Shown: positions 10,420 to 21,632, numbered from the stretch's first letter. The stretch: 64,000 bases of DNA from Riptortus pedestris (GCA_019009955.1 CM032230.1:125814501-125878500), one strand, 5' to 3'. A program made the numbers and translations. Notes: a model not told the origin generated them from the letters alone.

Positions 10420-10572
10420 ACTTTTTATGAATTGAACTTAGTTCTAAACCATGTTTTCCATCGTGTATAACCTATTTTTTTTTTAATAAATGATTATTCC
10501 AAATAATATTAATAGAAATATGTATTTTATTTAAGTTTGTTTCAGTATAAAGTAAAATTATGTACTGCACAC

Positions 10573-10672
10573 GTCCAGAAAGTGACTCTACAGTACTCGG
10601 TCTAATTATCTAGCTCGGCTTCGCCTCGCTCGTCAAACTCGACCTCGTACAGTAAAGAGCCACTTTCTAGAC
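10573..10672. mobile_element. Short foldback element
   Basis: The arms GTCCAGAAAGTGACTCTACA and the reverse complement of AGTAAAGAGCCACTTTCTAG pair with few mismatches around a centre containing GGCTTCGCCTCGC. At 100 bp with no coding capacity it resembles palindromic MITE or foldback insertions. The 18089 element has the same design (CG-rich centre and inverted arms) but a different sequence. Confidence 0.6.
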
Positions 10673-10852
10673 TAGTGAAGTAAATAACTATTTCTGCATG
10701 AACAAAATTGTTCGAATAACTTTATTTAAACGGCTTTCAGTCCACACATTTTTTCAGTCGTTGTATTTTGCAATTACTTCATTGTCTATATAAACCCTTC
10801 ATGCAGAACATATGTTTTTCGAAAATAATTTACTCATTAGAAAGTATTGTTT

Positions 10853-11283
10853 GGTCCAAACTATCGATCGCTCCGCCTCGGCTTGGCTATTGGAGAAATA
10901 AATACATACATAGTATAGTATATATTACAGCCTCTAGATGTCAGTTGTCTTCTGTATTGCTTGGTAACATATGTTGTAAATGGCTTATCAACAGCTGAAA
11001 TCTTTTTGTGTTTTCGAATTCTGTGATTACACTTCCAAGTTTCAGGTTAAGGTACCTAATTGATCCTCCGAATGAGTGGAACGTTCGCCGATGCTATCGA
11101 CAGTTTGTAGATACAGGATGAGTATGTAAAGGATGAGTCCTGGCCTGTTGCGGAGTTGCCATTTTAAACACCAAGAAAAAAAGAAAATAACTGACGTCTA
11201 GTTTAATATAAACTAGACCATGTATTCTTGTCTCCAATAGCCGAGCCGAGCCGCAGCGATCGATATTTTGGAAAAAATAATAC
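10853..11283. mobile_element. MITE-like element with long terminal inverted repeats
   Basis: The left arm 10853-10955 contains ATCGATCGCTCCGCCTCGG, GGCTATTGGAGA and AGATGTCAGTTGTCTTC. Their reverse complements occur in order in 11180-11275. Arms are about 90-100 bp and the unique middle about 220 bp. No transposase fragment is visible and target duplications were not resolved. Superfamily unknown. Confidence 0.7.
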
Positions 11284-11360
11284 ATTGTAATACCAATATT
11301 CTTTTTGAAACACCCGTATATTTAAGATCCATATTTTTTAGCTATTTTTTCTTCTTTTTT

Positions 11361-11980
11361 TTCCCTGAAAGTAACCCTATGAGGAGTTATTTATTTGAGT
11401 ACATGTTCCATTGTCACATGACATATTACATGTATGATTATGTTTAAATACATTTTTATTTTACAATGTATACACATTAATCAGCCATCTAATCAAATAT
11501 AATATAAACAAAATTATAATAATAATAAAAAATATTAAAGTAAGTAAGATAATTACAAATTGAGTTAATAAATGAAATGAAAAATAAATAAATAAAAACA
11601 AATCAATTAAAGTTAAACCCAACAGATGTTTAATTTGCTAGTCTATGTAAAGTAAATATATTGAATTATAATTCTCATTCCTCACAATCAACTTTAATGT
11701 ATTTTTGCTACATCCATATCTACTTTTGATTAACTTTATAAGTTATATTTGTTAAATACAATTTGAGATGGTTCTGGCCAATTACCTCCTTTTAAAATTA
11801 TGTTCATTAATTAATTTGAACAGTCATAAAGTATATGTAAAAACGTTTGTGTTATCTGTGAGTCGCAAGTACATTTGGCATTGTCTTGAATTTTAAATCT
11901 TGTTAAATAATGTCCTGTGTGTCCACGTTCCGGTAGAAATTGTGTGCATTTGTGACGGTGACTCGTAATTGTGTTGTATA
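11361..11980 (-). pseudogene. Non-LTR retrotransposon 3' end (RNase H/C-terminal type), decayed
   Basis: On the minus strand at about 11960-11750 the frame reads FLPERGHTGHYLTRFKI then CTCDSQITQTFLHILYDC. This fits the tail of LINE polyproteins, a glycine/histidine segment followed by a C-x-C-x10-H-x4-C zinc-like cluster. An in-frame stop follows soon after (CSN*). The remaining sequence to 11361 is 3' untranslated region, because it aligns with 37535-37735 including GTAAAATAAAAATGTATTTA, CAATGGAACATGTA and AATAACTCCTCATAGGG. The copy is 5'-truncated. The clade (jockey or R1-like) is uncertain. Confidence 0.65.
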
Positions 11981-12480
11981 TTTTTTAGCTTATTTTTAGT
12001 TTTGGAATAGGTCTGAATTACTTCCTTATGAAATGTTTTGAGTATGTATTTTTTTTTATTGTCAGGTTTTCTTCATCAAATACGTGTTTAATGAGTTTTG
12101 CATGGTTCAGGTAGCATTGTTCAGAGATATGATTATGGCTCTTCAAATATGGAGCAAAACGATAAGGGGTTCAAGGATTTCAGCCGGTTAACCTACGACC
12201 ACAAAACTCTACAATACACGTACCATTTGAAAGCGGCCAACACAATATCTTTGCCTTCGCTCAGGCTCAAAGCATTATTACTCTCTGAGCACAATTGAAA
12301 CAAAGAACCGAATACAATGGCAACAAACAACAATAACAGGAGGCATACAGGACCCGATATAAGCTGTGTTCCTGAATCGGCTGTCCACATCCTGGCAGTG
12401 GTTTGAACGCTCATTCATTATTAACACCCGCCCGATATTCTTGACAATGGCTTTGCGAAGTTTACTCTGTTTAAATATTA
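11981..12480. other. No supported feature
   Basis: Short overlapping open frames on both strands (12098-12511) have no recognisable content. Confidence 0.4.
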
Positions 12481-12572
12481 TAGGAGATTTCCCATAAGGG
12501 AGGTTGTACACATGACGTGGTTGGCAAAAATTTTGCTCTAAGGTCCATTGATCTTACCCAGGAGCTGACGCT

Positions 12573-12636
<64 letters not shown>

Positions 12637-13122
12637 CTAACTCTATAGTGGTCTCAATTTTTGTCTGAGCGTTACAAAACTCAATTTAACTGAAGACGAG
12701 GGGGGGGGGATCAGACGGAAAATTTAAAATAACGTTATAAGTCGGATCGAAAAATTGTATATTCTATAAATGTTGTCATATATATATTTTTTTTCAATAC
12801 CTTCATTGATAACCCGGATATTGGCATTTTTTAGTTTTCTGGCTTCATACCTCCTACTCATGCCAGAATATCAATACGCTGTTACATCACGAACCACTTT
12901 ATTCTAGACTTAAATTCCAAATATTGTTTTCAAGAGACCTTTATACATGCAAATTCATAGTGTGATTATATCATCAATTAAGATTTCACGTTCTTGTTTC
13001 TAAATTGTTTATTTGGTCTTAAACGTACACGACATGTAATCAGGAGAAATCGAAAAATCAAAATATTCCCCTTATTATAAGTGGGATCTGAAAATGTTAT
13101 AGAACCATTCTTGATCAAATAT
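12481..13122 (-). mobile_element. HINE-like element, decayed, interrupted by an LTR
   Basis: It starts with a damaged palindrome (aggagatttcccataaggg), then 'gtccattgatcttacccaggag', a (TA)n at 12577-12631, the core, and an 'ttaaattccaaatattgtttt' block as in the 4261 copy. A second piece at 13040-13122 (tcaaaatattcc, gtgggatctgaaaatg, tagaaccattcttga) is core sequence into which the LTR at 13123 has inserted. Confidence 0.65.
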
Positions 13123-13690
13123 TGATACGAAAATGAAATACATGAACAATTAAACACAGATAGTCACGTATTTGGAAAGAGCGAGATGTATCAAAGAAGC
13201 CGACAGAGGATCGAGTTCGTTCGAGTCCTGTTCTGGAAGAGTCTCGGTCTCATCCTTTGATGTTTTTCCACTCCTCTATATAAGCATGAGCAATTCGCCA
13301 GACAGTTTAGTTTGTTCTCTGTCTTAAATGCTCATCTAGTGCGTTCAGTGCTACAGTGCGACTTAGTTGCAGTGTACTAAAGTGATTTTATGTGAAGAAC
13401 AGTGTTGTGCCGTGACTCTGTAAGTAGCAGTATAGTGCCGTGTTTAATACTGTGCAGTGCCGTTAACTTCGCGAAGTGCAGGAAAGTGCAGTGCTTTTGT
13501 GAACTTAAGTGATCGCAAGTGAGTTATTGGACTGTGAATAGTAGTTAAGAATAATTCACTAAGTGTGTAGTGCATTGTTAAATAAATTGTGCAGTATTAA
13601 AAACTCGGAAACTTGTGTTTGTTGAATTTTGCAATCCAAAAGAACTCTTATAAACAACGTTTATTACTGATTTTGTAATAAAACGTAACA
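13123..13690 (+). mobile_element. Solo LTR (retrotransposon)
   Basis: It begins TGATACGAAAATGAAATACA and ends AATAAAACGTAACA, and is flanked by the 4-bp duplication ATAT (13119-13122 and 13691-13694). It is homologous along its length to the LTR at 34849-35383. A TATA-like 'CTATATAAGCATGAG' near 13277 and AATAAA signals fit LTR promoter and polyadenylation signals. The transcribed part is full of degenerate 'cagtgccgtg/gaagaacagtg' repeats. No internal region is attached. Short duplications and TG...CA ends suit Gypsy-type elements, but family assignment needs the missing pol. Confidence 0.8.
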
Positions 13691-13694
13691 ATAT

Positions 13695-14075
13695 TGATGA
13701 TTTTCGTGAGCATTAAGTGAGTTATTTGTACACTCTCGTTTTCAGCTTTCAGTACATGTACATTTATATACAATCAGTATACGTATATTTGTATTTGTGA
13801 AGATCAGTGCAGTACCGTTTCTTGTGAAGATCAGTGCAGTGTCTTGTCCAGTGATTTGCCTGATCTTGAGTTATTCCACTGTGCAATAAGAAGTTAAGGT
13901 ATCAGTGCATATTGTGATTCGTTGTGCAGAATAATTTACGAAGTGTGAAAAGTGTGTATAGTGCATCGTCAAATTAATTGTGATGTGATTAAAATGCTAA
14001 AGTCTGTGTGTTTAATTTTGTAATCCAAAAGAACCCTAATAATCAACATTTATTATTTTTATAATTAACGTAACA
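13695..14075 (+). mobile_element. Partial LTR of the same family
   Basis: The 3' half of the same LTR is repeated directly behind the first copy: 'gaagatcagtgcagt' units, 'gtgtatagtgcatcgtcaaat', 'taatccaaaagaac', ending in CGTAACA followed by ATAT. It is more diverged than the first and lacks the 5' half. It could be an older insertion or a tandem remnant. Confidence 0.65.
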
Positions 14076-15593
14076 ATATATATGTATTTGTGCGTACCTG
14101 TATTTTTCATAAGGGAAATCTGCAAAAATGCAAATTTACAAATACTGTCGAGGTCAAATGTAAAAAGTATGATAGAACTCGTATTTCGTTTATCTTTGCC
14201 CCTGGTCATATTTAAATGCATGAAAGCACCTCTACCTTTAGCTCTCTATTTTAGCCCTCGGTAACTCTCTCCTCTCTCTCTCTCTCCCCCCCTCTCTCTC
14301 TTTCTGTCTCCTCTCTCTCTCACTCTTCCTTTCCAACCCCATTAAAGTTTCTTTTAACTCTTGACCTCTATAAGAGACCTCTGCTAAAAGGAATCCCATC
14401 TTATCAGCTGACCTGGGACCACCTTATTGTCACATTAAGTGGGTCTGGACATCAATTATTCCAGTACCCTTCTCCGAAGTATAATATAAAAACACAAATT
14501 CAAACACTGGAATTATTACAGAAAATATCTAATACAGCATGGTTTCTACAATATTTCAATCGCTTGAATGTTCTGTAATTGCAAAAAAAAAAAAAATCTG
14601 TAATTGTCTGTTCTTACCCTCTTTGAATCTGCTTAACGATAGGGGAGCCAATTGAGTTATTGTCCCAATATTTTTTGGAAATTTCTCACATATTATATAT
14701 ACAGAAATGGTTTTAACGCCTTTTGAATTTATTTAAGAATTGGGTTATTATGGAAAGCTGAAGTCCATGCGAAACTAAACTTTTTGCAGGTCCCTTGATG
14801 ACATATTTTTTAAATTTTATACAAATTTTAATGTCAAAACTATTTTATTCAAACAATTTGGAAAAATTGTGCCCAGAAATGAAGTTATGGCTGCACGAAT
14901 ATCTATTTATGGCACTAGATAACCTAGGAAAGCCGTTCTAGACAAGCTTCCGCAAAGCGAATTAACCCATTTTTTTTGGCAAGTGGACATTTACAAATTC
15001 ATGTGTTTTCAAAATTGGAAAAATAATTTTTTTTTTGTGGTGTGGGGTTGATGTTACTGAATAATACATTCCAAGAGCGTTCCTTATCTTAATTTCCCTT
15101 TTTAACCTTCCTATTTTCTTGAAGCCAACTTAAGTTGACGTTCGTTCCTGTATCCGAGAGGGATTGCTATGGTGCGTGAAAGTAGACATAAATCCTACAA
15201 TGTATGTTACGACCAGTTGCCAATGCTGAAAGCTCTCCATAAAAAAATCGAGAAAAGGAAAGGTGCTATTTTATAAAGCGAATTATATAAAAACCTAGAC
15301 CCAACAAGGAAAACAGGAGGAAGAATGCTAACAAAGAAATTCGAAACGATCAAGGAAAATGAGAGAGTCAGAAAAACGCTGATATGCTAGAGTAGTTTGT
15401 AACTGGCTGCTAAAAAATGTTATAGATTTTCATTTAACATTCTCGACTGGGAAGTGATTTTTTTGATAATACCTCACGGCCAGGAATAAATGTTATTATA
15501 ACATTTCATATTAACGCATTCAATAATTACATTATGCATTTTTTGATAGATTAAATAATAAATAAAAAGAGAGCACTTAATGATTTATATGTG
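14076..15593. other. Unannotated, with CT-rich tract and short coding-like scrap
   Basis: A HINE-like 3' tip (cataagggaaatctgc) lies at 14108-14123 and a CT-rich run at 14266-14330. At about 15230-15390 the plus strand shows an interrupted, Lys-rich coding-like scrap (DPTRKTGGRMLTKKFETIKE) with stops on either side. I cannot name its source. Confidence 0.35.
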
Positions 15594-15607
15594 TATATAT
15601 ATATATG

Positions 15608-15653
<46 letters not shown>

Positions 15654-15673
15654 TTATTATTATTATTATTATG
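15594..15673. repeat. (TA)n then (ATT)n microsatellite at LINE 3' end
   Basis: TA repeats are followed by eight ATT units, then GGGGAAGGTTTATAC, which is the 3' end of the minus-strand LINE that follows. Confidence 0.9.
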
Positions 15674-16738
15674 GGGAAGGTTTATACTCAGTAAAAACTG
15701 GAGTAAAATCCAACCGATATGGAGTTTGTGATTGTGACATGTTAAGGGGAATTTAAAATTTTTCACACGATTCTGGTATTAAGAAGTACCCCTTGCTGTG
15801 CTTCTTTTATAATTGTTGTTGGTAGATTCAAGTTCTTGGTGCTTGCTATTTTTGTTTTTGGCACGAGTCCATTTGAACTTACAATAATAGGCGTAACTAT
15901 GGCAGATTTCAGTTTGTATATCTCTTTGAGCTCGATAGCCAATTCTTGATATTTTCTTAATTTTTCGGCATGGGATTTTCGTGTTCGTATTCTCATCATT
16001 GGGTACTACAATGTCAATAATATCTGCAGTCTTATTGATCTTGTCAATAATGAGAATATCCAGTTTGTTATGATGAACAGTATGGTCAGTTATCATCGCT
16101 TCGTCCCAATACAACTTTATATTATCTTTTTCCAATAATTTTTGAGGATTATAGCGATAATAAGCGACCTTTCTGTCTACCATGCCGAATTTCTCTGCTA
16201 GAGCTTGATGGTATACTTTTGCCACGTTATTGTGCCTTTGTAAGTACTCGGATCCAGCAAGTATTTCACATCCTGCCGCGATGTGTTGAATGGACTCATA
16301 AGCTTTGTTGCATAATCTACATTTGTCTGAAACACTACTGTCTTTGAGGATATGACGTCTGTATGATCTGGTGGCAATCACTTGGTCTTGGATAGCTGTA
16401 ATGAAACCTTCTGTTTCTGAAAACAGCTTTCCAGACGTCAGCCATGCGACAGAAGAAGCCAAGTCTACCTCCGAGTAGTAACGGCCATGAAGTTCCTTAC
16501 TTTGCCATTCTGAAAGAAAATGGGATTCATCTTTAACTTCAGGATTGTTCCTACATTTCAAGTTCAAGGCCGTAAATCCATCATCAAGTTTAACTATTTC
16601 TTTGAAGACGTGGCTATCATTCGATCTTATGTAATGTCTCAGGTTAACTTCCTGAGACCGACATAGGTTTCAGATGTTGAGAAGGCCTCGTCCTCCTTGT
16701 TTCCTTGATAAATATAGCCTGGCCATAGATGAAATTTA
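15674..16738 (-). pseudogene. R4/Dong-like non-LTR retrotransposon, C-terminal endonuclease part
   Basis: On the minus strand from 16724 the frame reads RLYLSRKQGGRGLLNI, a TGA stop, then NLCRSQEVNLRHYIRSN and continues open to 15779. Next come RSYRRHILKD, the zinc-like cluster CRLCNKAYESIQHIAAGC, RHNNVAKVYHQALAEKFG, and the restriction-like endonuclease core KLDILIIDKINKTADIIDI. Near 15960-15999 the frame shifts. The shifted frame carries the usual end (KYQELAIELKEIYKLKSAI, SNGLVPKTK, LNTRIV) and stops at 15763. The polyprotein N-terminus and reverse transcriptase are missing. One stop and one frameshift make it non-functional. ATT repeats flank both sides (15650-15672 and 16736-16748), as expected for insertion into a TAA microsatellite, the known Dong preference. 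Confidence 0.85.
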
Positions 16739-16748
16739 TTATTATTTG

Positions 16749-17641
16749 TTCCCTTCCTATTATAACCCTATAAGAAGGCCGTTTATTTGTTTCTGCAAGT
16801 CTCATGCAAGTTAGCATATCACATGCATTTATAGCGTATTACAATTAATTTATGTATAAATTATTTCAAAAGTATGAGATATATATAAAGAATTAACAAT
16901 AACAACGTTAAATAAAATAAAAACGTATAAAGAGAAGATTAAAGACTTAAAAAAAAGCAAAAAAAGAGAGAAAAGATTTATTGAATATTCATAAATATTT
17001 TAAGTATAGTACATAGTTGTATCAGCTAAAATAAGTATTCAACCTATTAATTGTATCAAAAGCATGTCCTACAAATATTTTAAAAATAACTTGTATATAT
17101 ATATATCCCCCACCCCAATTAGTCTTAGTTCCAAAAAGTGGACTTTAATAAATAATTTTAATTTTATTAATATCGTCTTGTAAAGGAATATGTAAAGTAT
17201 AAATTGCATTCTGAATACTTGTTATCAGTATTTAAAATATATATAATCTGGAGTAATTGAGGAGAATTCTATGCGGTTGGCGATATCTAAAGTGTCTAGA
17301 AATGTTTCTACTCAAAAATAAATTAATTGAGTAAAGTTTCCCGAAGTTTCATTAGAGCAGATGGCGAGATAGGGAAAAACAGACTTTATTAAAATGAGTC
17401 TCTGATAAAATGTCGGAAGAGTCTGAAGTTTGTGCTCATATCAAGAACGTGACAGAACCGATAAGAGTTGGCTAATCATAGTTACGTCGTCTGGCGGTGC
17501 CAATTATAGAATGCCGTGTTTTTGTTCCTAATCTTGCTGTTGTTGAACAAAGCTCTTTACGACTACAAAGTTAAATGGAATCTGGCTCACACGATGAGAA
17601 TTGAACGTAAATGACATGAAATAATGCAACGTCAATGTATA
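16749..17641. other. AT-rich stretch with SINE 3' scrap
   Basis: At 17106-17155 the plus strand holds a 5'-truncated SINE end (CCCCAATTAGTCTTAGTTCC, AAAAAGTGGACTTTAATAAA). Nothing else is supported. Confidence 0.5.
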
Positions 17642-18066
17642 AGTCCGTCACGCAGGGACTGTGTAAACTATAAGTGGATTTCCCATGCTGCTATAGATTA
17701 TCTGTGACCACGTCTCACCATATATTCTCTATTTCTGTATAAAAAGGTCACTTGGAAACAATATTTCGTATTTAAGCTTGAAGTAAAGTTGTTTATATTA
17801 TAACAGGTTCTTGTTAATAGGACATGGGTAGGAGGGTTTACTGAGGACCGAAAACTAAAAACATTGCAAGTATCTCGGTTAATAACACATCTCACCACAT
17901 ATTCTCTATTTAAATGTAAAATGGTTTTTTGAAAACAATATTTCGTAATTAAGCTTTGAATAAAGTGGTTCATATTATAACAGCTTATTGTTAAAATTAC
18001 ATGATTAGGACAGTTTACTGAGAGCCGAAAACTAAAAAAAGTGTATCGTACGTAGGTTAATAATCA
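17642..18066 (+). mobile_element. HINE-like element, type C 5' half
   Basis: The AGTCCGTCACGCAGGGACTG end is followed by a 5' module unlike types A and B: 'catctcaccatatattctct', 'aaacaatatttcgta', 'gtttactgagg.ccgaaaac', then 'atctcggttaata'. Within it the module occurs twice in tandem (about 17720-17885 and 17886-18060). A foldback element lies beyond it, and a 3' half resumes at 18717. Confidence 0.65.
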
Positions 18067-18088
18067 AGAGAGTGAAAATAGTTATTTA

Positions 18089-18208
18089 TTATACAAGTGA
18101 CGAAAGTAGATCATTTTACAACTCGAGTGAAACGTTTACCCACACGAGCGAAGCGTGTGTGGTAATTTCACGAGAGTTGTAAATTCTACTTTCGTCACGA
18201 GTGTAATA
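18089..18208. mobile_element. Foldback (palindromic) element
   Basis: The left arm CAAGTGACGAAAGTAGATC and ACAACTCGAGTGAAAC pair with the right arm TTTCACGAGAGTTGTAAATTC and ACTTTCGTCACGAGTG. The centre is itself palindromic, CACACGAGCGAAGCGTGTGT. The whole 120 bp can fold into one hairpin. There is no coding capacity. Palindromic MITE or cruciform-type insertion inferred. Confidence 0.75.
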
Positions 18209-18716
18209 TTCAATTTTTTCTGTAATCGTGTAATACATGATCAGATCTAACCAGAATATGAACAAAATTAGGATGTTGTGAAGATTATGGTATGTTGTTG
18301 GTAGGTTATAAGCATGGTTGTGAAAGGTTATAAGCATAGTTATAAAACAACTAGTAATGATTGTGAAGTAGTGCAGTTATAAACAAGTGCAGGTTATAAA
18401 CAAGGAAGGTAATTATTATTTTATTTAAATTTTAAAATATATTGATTATTTCCACCAATAATTCATTCACATTTCAATTTATTTTGTTAAAATAAATTCT
18501 TACAATGTTAAGAAACATTTAAAAGCATTTAATTTCCAACTTCAAATTACTTTTTAATTTATACTTATTATTAACTAAGAAGGCAATTCGCTTTCTTCAC
18601 TTGTGAAGAAAGTGATTACTTTCTTCACTCTATTGCAAAATGTTTCACTTTCTTCACTCATTTCAGTTTAGTAATGTTACCATTATTCAACGACTACATA
18701 AAAAAACCTATATTAC
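18209..18716. other. AT-rich, no supported feature
   Basis: A small local repeat of 'actttcttcactc/gaagaaagtga' occurs at 18592-18662. No gene seen. Confidence 0.45.
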
Positions 18717-19010
18717 AACATTTATAGAAAAATACATTTGCATTTCTATACAATTTTTCCATACGGCGCATAATAACGGAGGTGTTGAAAATTTCTGCCC
18801 CTCCCTCCCTCTTATCGGATCAACGAACTTGATCATTCGTTTTACGTAAAACGTCTAAATGTCGATCTTTCTAACGATCAAACCAATACCGTTAGAGCGT
18901 TAACATACAAATTTATATTATATACAGTTTTGAACGGACCTCATTTTTGTCATCTCGTGGGTAGGATCGATGGACATTTGAGGGAACTTTTCAGTGAAAA
19001 ATTGCATCAT
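18717..19010 (+). mobile_element. HINE-like 3' half
   Basis: The core 'acaatttttc..tacggcgcataataacgga', then 'aacgaacttgatc', 'gttagagcgttaacatacaaat', a short TA remnant, and 'ttttgaacggacctca', 'ggtaggatcgatggacattt'. The palindrome end is lost. It may be the continuation of the copy starting at 17642. Confidence 0.65.
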
Positions 19011-19014
19011 GAAA

Positions 19015-19284
19015 GATTATTGTTAATGGGGTAACAGGAGTTGGGGGTTTACTGAAGGCTGAAAACCGAAATATCTAATTCTCTTGGTTAATACTCATCA
19101 TGTTGATAACAGAATTTATAGGTAATTACATTTGCAGCAATTACATTTTTTGATCCAACTCATAATAACGGAGATTTTCTAATTTTCAAAATTATCCCCC
19201 TCTATACCCTCTCCCACTCGAACGATTTCAGTCGTTAACGAACTTAATGTTTCTTTTTACATAAAACCTTAAGAGAAATCTGCT
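19015..19284 (+). mobile_element. HINE-like fragment, type C
   Basis: The module 'gggtttactgaaggctgaaaac' leads into core, then a deletion joins 'cataaaacctta' to 'agagaaatctgct', a damaged palindrome half. It abuts the preceding copy, so two copies lie head to tail. Confidence 0.6.
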
Positions 19285-19439
19285 GAAATGCAATGAAATT
19301 TAATAATTTTTATTTTGGTAATTATATAGACAAATGCTTACAATAAATGAAAATTACAATAATTTCATGTTATTTTTTTATTGTTTGGTCGGTTTGGTTT
19401 ATTAATAATGTTTAAAAATAATAATTTCTTTATCTCGTT

Positions 19440-19614
19440 CCCTTACTGTTCAAGAATCAGTAATTTGTATAAGAAAGTTAAACATCTCAAGAACACACTA
19501 TTTCAACACCCTTTGCATGAAACAAGAGGCAATGATTGTGTTGTCACTCAAGAGCCCCAAAATAGTGACATACTGAATTATAGATATGAAAATGGAAGAC
19601 TATATAGCAGCTAA
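19440..19614 (+). CDS. Possible terminal exon, unassigned
   Basis: A pyrimidine-rich 'ttctttatctcgttcccttactgttcaag' at about 19426-19454 could be a splice acceptor. The open frame after it encodes about 52 residues (LYKKVKHLKNTLFQ, VTQEPQNSDILNYRYENG) to TAA 19612-19614. Composition is protein-like. No family recognised and no donor exon identified. Confidence 0.2.
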
Positions 19615-19663
19615 CCAAAAAAACCACCTCACAGCTAATTGAAACCACCCTTCAATAACTAGA

Positions 19664-19883
19664 TTATTATTATTATTATTTATTAAAGTCCACTTTTTGC
19701 AACTTAGGCTAATTGGGATGGTTATCTACAGGTTACCACCCTCTTCTAGCCAGGGTGGGATTTTAGGATGTTATTTAATGAATTTCGTCACTAAATAATT
19801 TCCTTTGCCCAGGCGAGAATCGAACTCGCCACTCTAGGTTTACCATGTGAGATAAAGCTCAACGCTTTAACTCTCATGGGTCG
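19664..19883 (-). mobile_element. tRNA-derived SINE, head slightly truncated
   Basis: The body, B box (GAGTTCGATTCTCGCC on the minus strand) and (AAT)n tail are intact. The first 16 or so bases of the head are missing. The 9-bp duplication ATAACTAGA occurs at 19655-19663 and 19884-19892. Confidence 0.88.
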
Positions 19884-19892
19884 ATAACTAGA

Positions 19893-20762
19893 AATGTTAT
19901 AACATTAAATTTCCTTAGAGAACAAAAAACACGCGGACAATGGAATCTTCATGTAGAAAAAGTATAGAATAAAATTGTATTAGTCTCTCTGTTTGTTCTG
20001 TCTTCGTTTGTGGTGGTTTATGTTCAACAAGTGTCAAATTAAGGTTGATGTGGGCAGCACAGTTTTTCTTTTAAAAAGAAGCAGGGACATTACTAACCTG
20101 TTTTACTGTCAATGATATACAAATACATTTAGATTCATTTTTTTTTATTGTAAGGTAATTTAATTAAATTAAATAGTATTAGGAAAAAAATTGTTGCTAC
20201 CATTTAGACTACGACTAGTCATTCTTACAAAAGGAATTATCCACAATGAGCACATCCAATAATACACATATTAAATAAATGAAATAATAAATAAATAAAT
20301 TTAAATAATAATAGGCTAAATGTTTCTTCTCAATTGTTATATTTTTAAAAATCAACTGATTTTATTTTTATTTTTCTAGGAACATGATTGAGTGACAGAC
20401 ACGGACTTAACAGCAAATACAAGGTAACTCTAAACGATATTCTAGGTATTTAAATAGCAAATTTCTTGAGTAGTAAATATCATTACGCATTGTACCATAA
20501 GTTAATTTATTCGAATTATGCTAATATAAATAAATACTGGTTTCCTAATTATTATCATTATCGAATCTGAATAAGTTGTTCATCAGTTTTATATACGATA
20601 TATAATATGGTCATTATGGGGACAACACACAGCTCAGAAACGTTTTAGTTCAATTTATTACTATACTGGTCTCAAGTGTTCTATGAAAGTCGATAATACC
20701 TATTGTATTAATACTTATTGTTATTATTTTTATTTCAATATTATATCATTAAACCATAAGGA

Positions 20763-20822
<60 letters not shown>

Positions 20823-21085
20823 TAGATAATAAAAAGAAAATGAATAGGCCTACAAAATAACATTAAATAAACGATAAAGAACCGTAAAAGGCCTGCCATC
20901 CAGTGGCTGAGTGCACATGACATCCTACTGTTCTCATTTCACCATCTATTCACTATTTCTACAGTAGTAAGATGCATATGTAAACCGGGATTAAAATTAA
21001 AACTAGAAATGAGATTTTAGAGGTTCTGTTACACAGACTGAAAACCGGATGAATAGAGGGTTCACTGAGGGCTGAAGAAAAAAAA
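19893..21085. other. AT-rich stretch with (TA)n microsatellite
   Basis: A (TA)n run of about 50 bp lies at 20769-20818, outside any recognisable element. 20900-21080 contains blurred HINE-like type C pieces (catttcaccatctattcact; gttcactgagggctgaa). No gene. Confidence 0.5.
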
Positions 21086-21510
21086 TTTCCGTCACGCAGT
21101 AGGCGCGTACAATAAGCAGATTTCCCACGTGCACACTACTGATCTCATGTACTATATATTCTTTCAAAACAAAACAATGATCGTTTAAAGTGGGTAGCTT
21201 ACTGAAGACTGAAAAGAAAAAAGTATGAGAAACTCATTTAATACATGAAAATATCTAGTAAAGATCTGTTGAAAGTAATATTTTGCATAAATTTCGAGGT
21301 AAATTCGCTTAATGTTAAAGTTCAAATACTAAAAGTGGGTGTCTACTGAAGTCTGAAATTAAAAGAGAATGAATAGTTCGCCTAATATTTCATAAAGAAA
21401 GGATAAACATTTATAGAATATTGAGTTTGCAATAAGACGGATTATATAAAATGTATTTATCCGACTTGAAAAACTGAGATATTGGGAATTTTTGAAATTC
21501 TTTCTACTAA
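21086..21510 (+). mobile_element. HINE-like element, type C, decayed
   Basis: It starts TTTCCGTCACGCAGTAGGCG, then 'aataagcagatttcccacgtg', two type-C module repeats ('gcttactgaagactgaaaag', 'gtctactgaagtctgaaatt'), then 'aataagacggattatataaaatg' and 'ctgagatattgggaatttt'. The 3' end is gone. Confidence 0.55.
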
Positions 21511-21632
21511 ATGTCTTAAAAATGACTTAAATGTACAGTAACGGTTTAATTTAATTGGAATGCCATATATTCAAGACAGACGATTTACTTCTTTTATATA
21601 ACATACTTTTGCTGGATTGTACTATTTAATTT

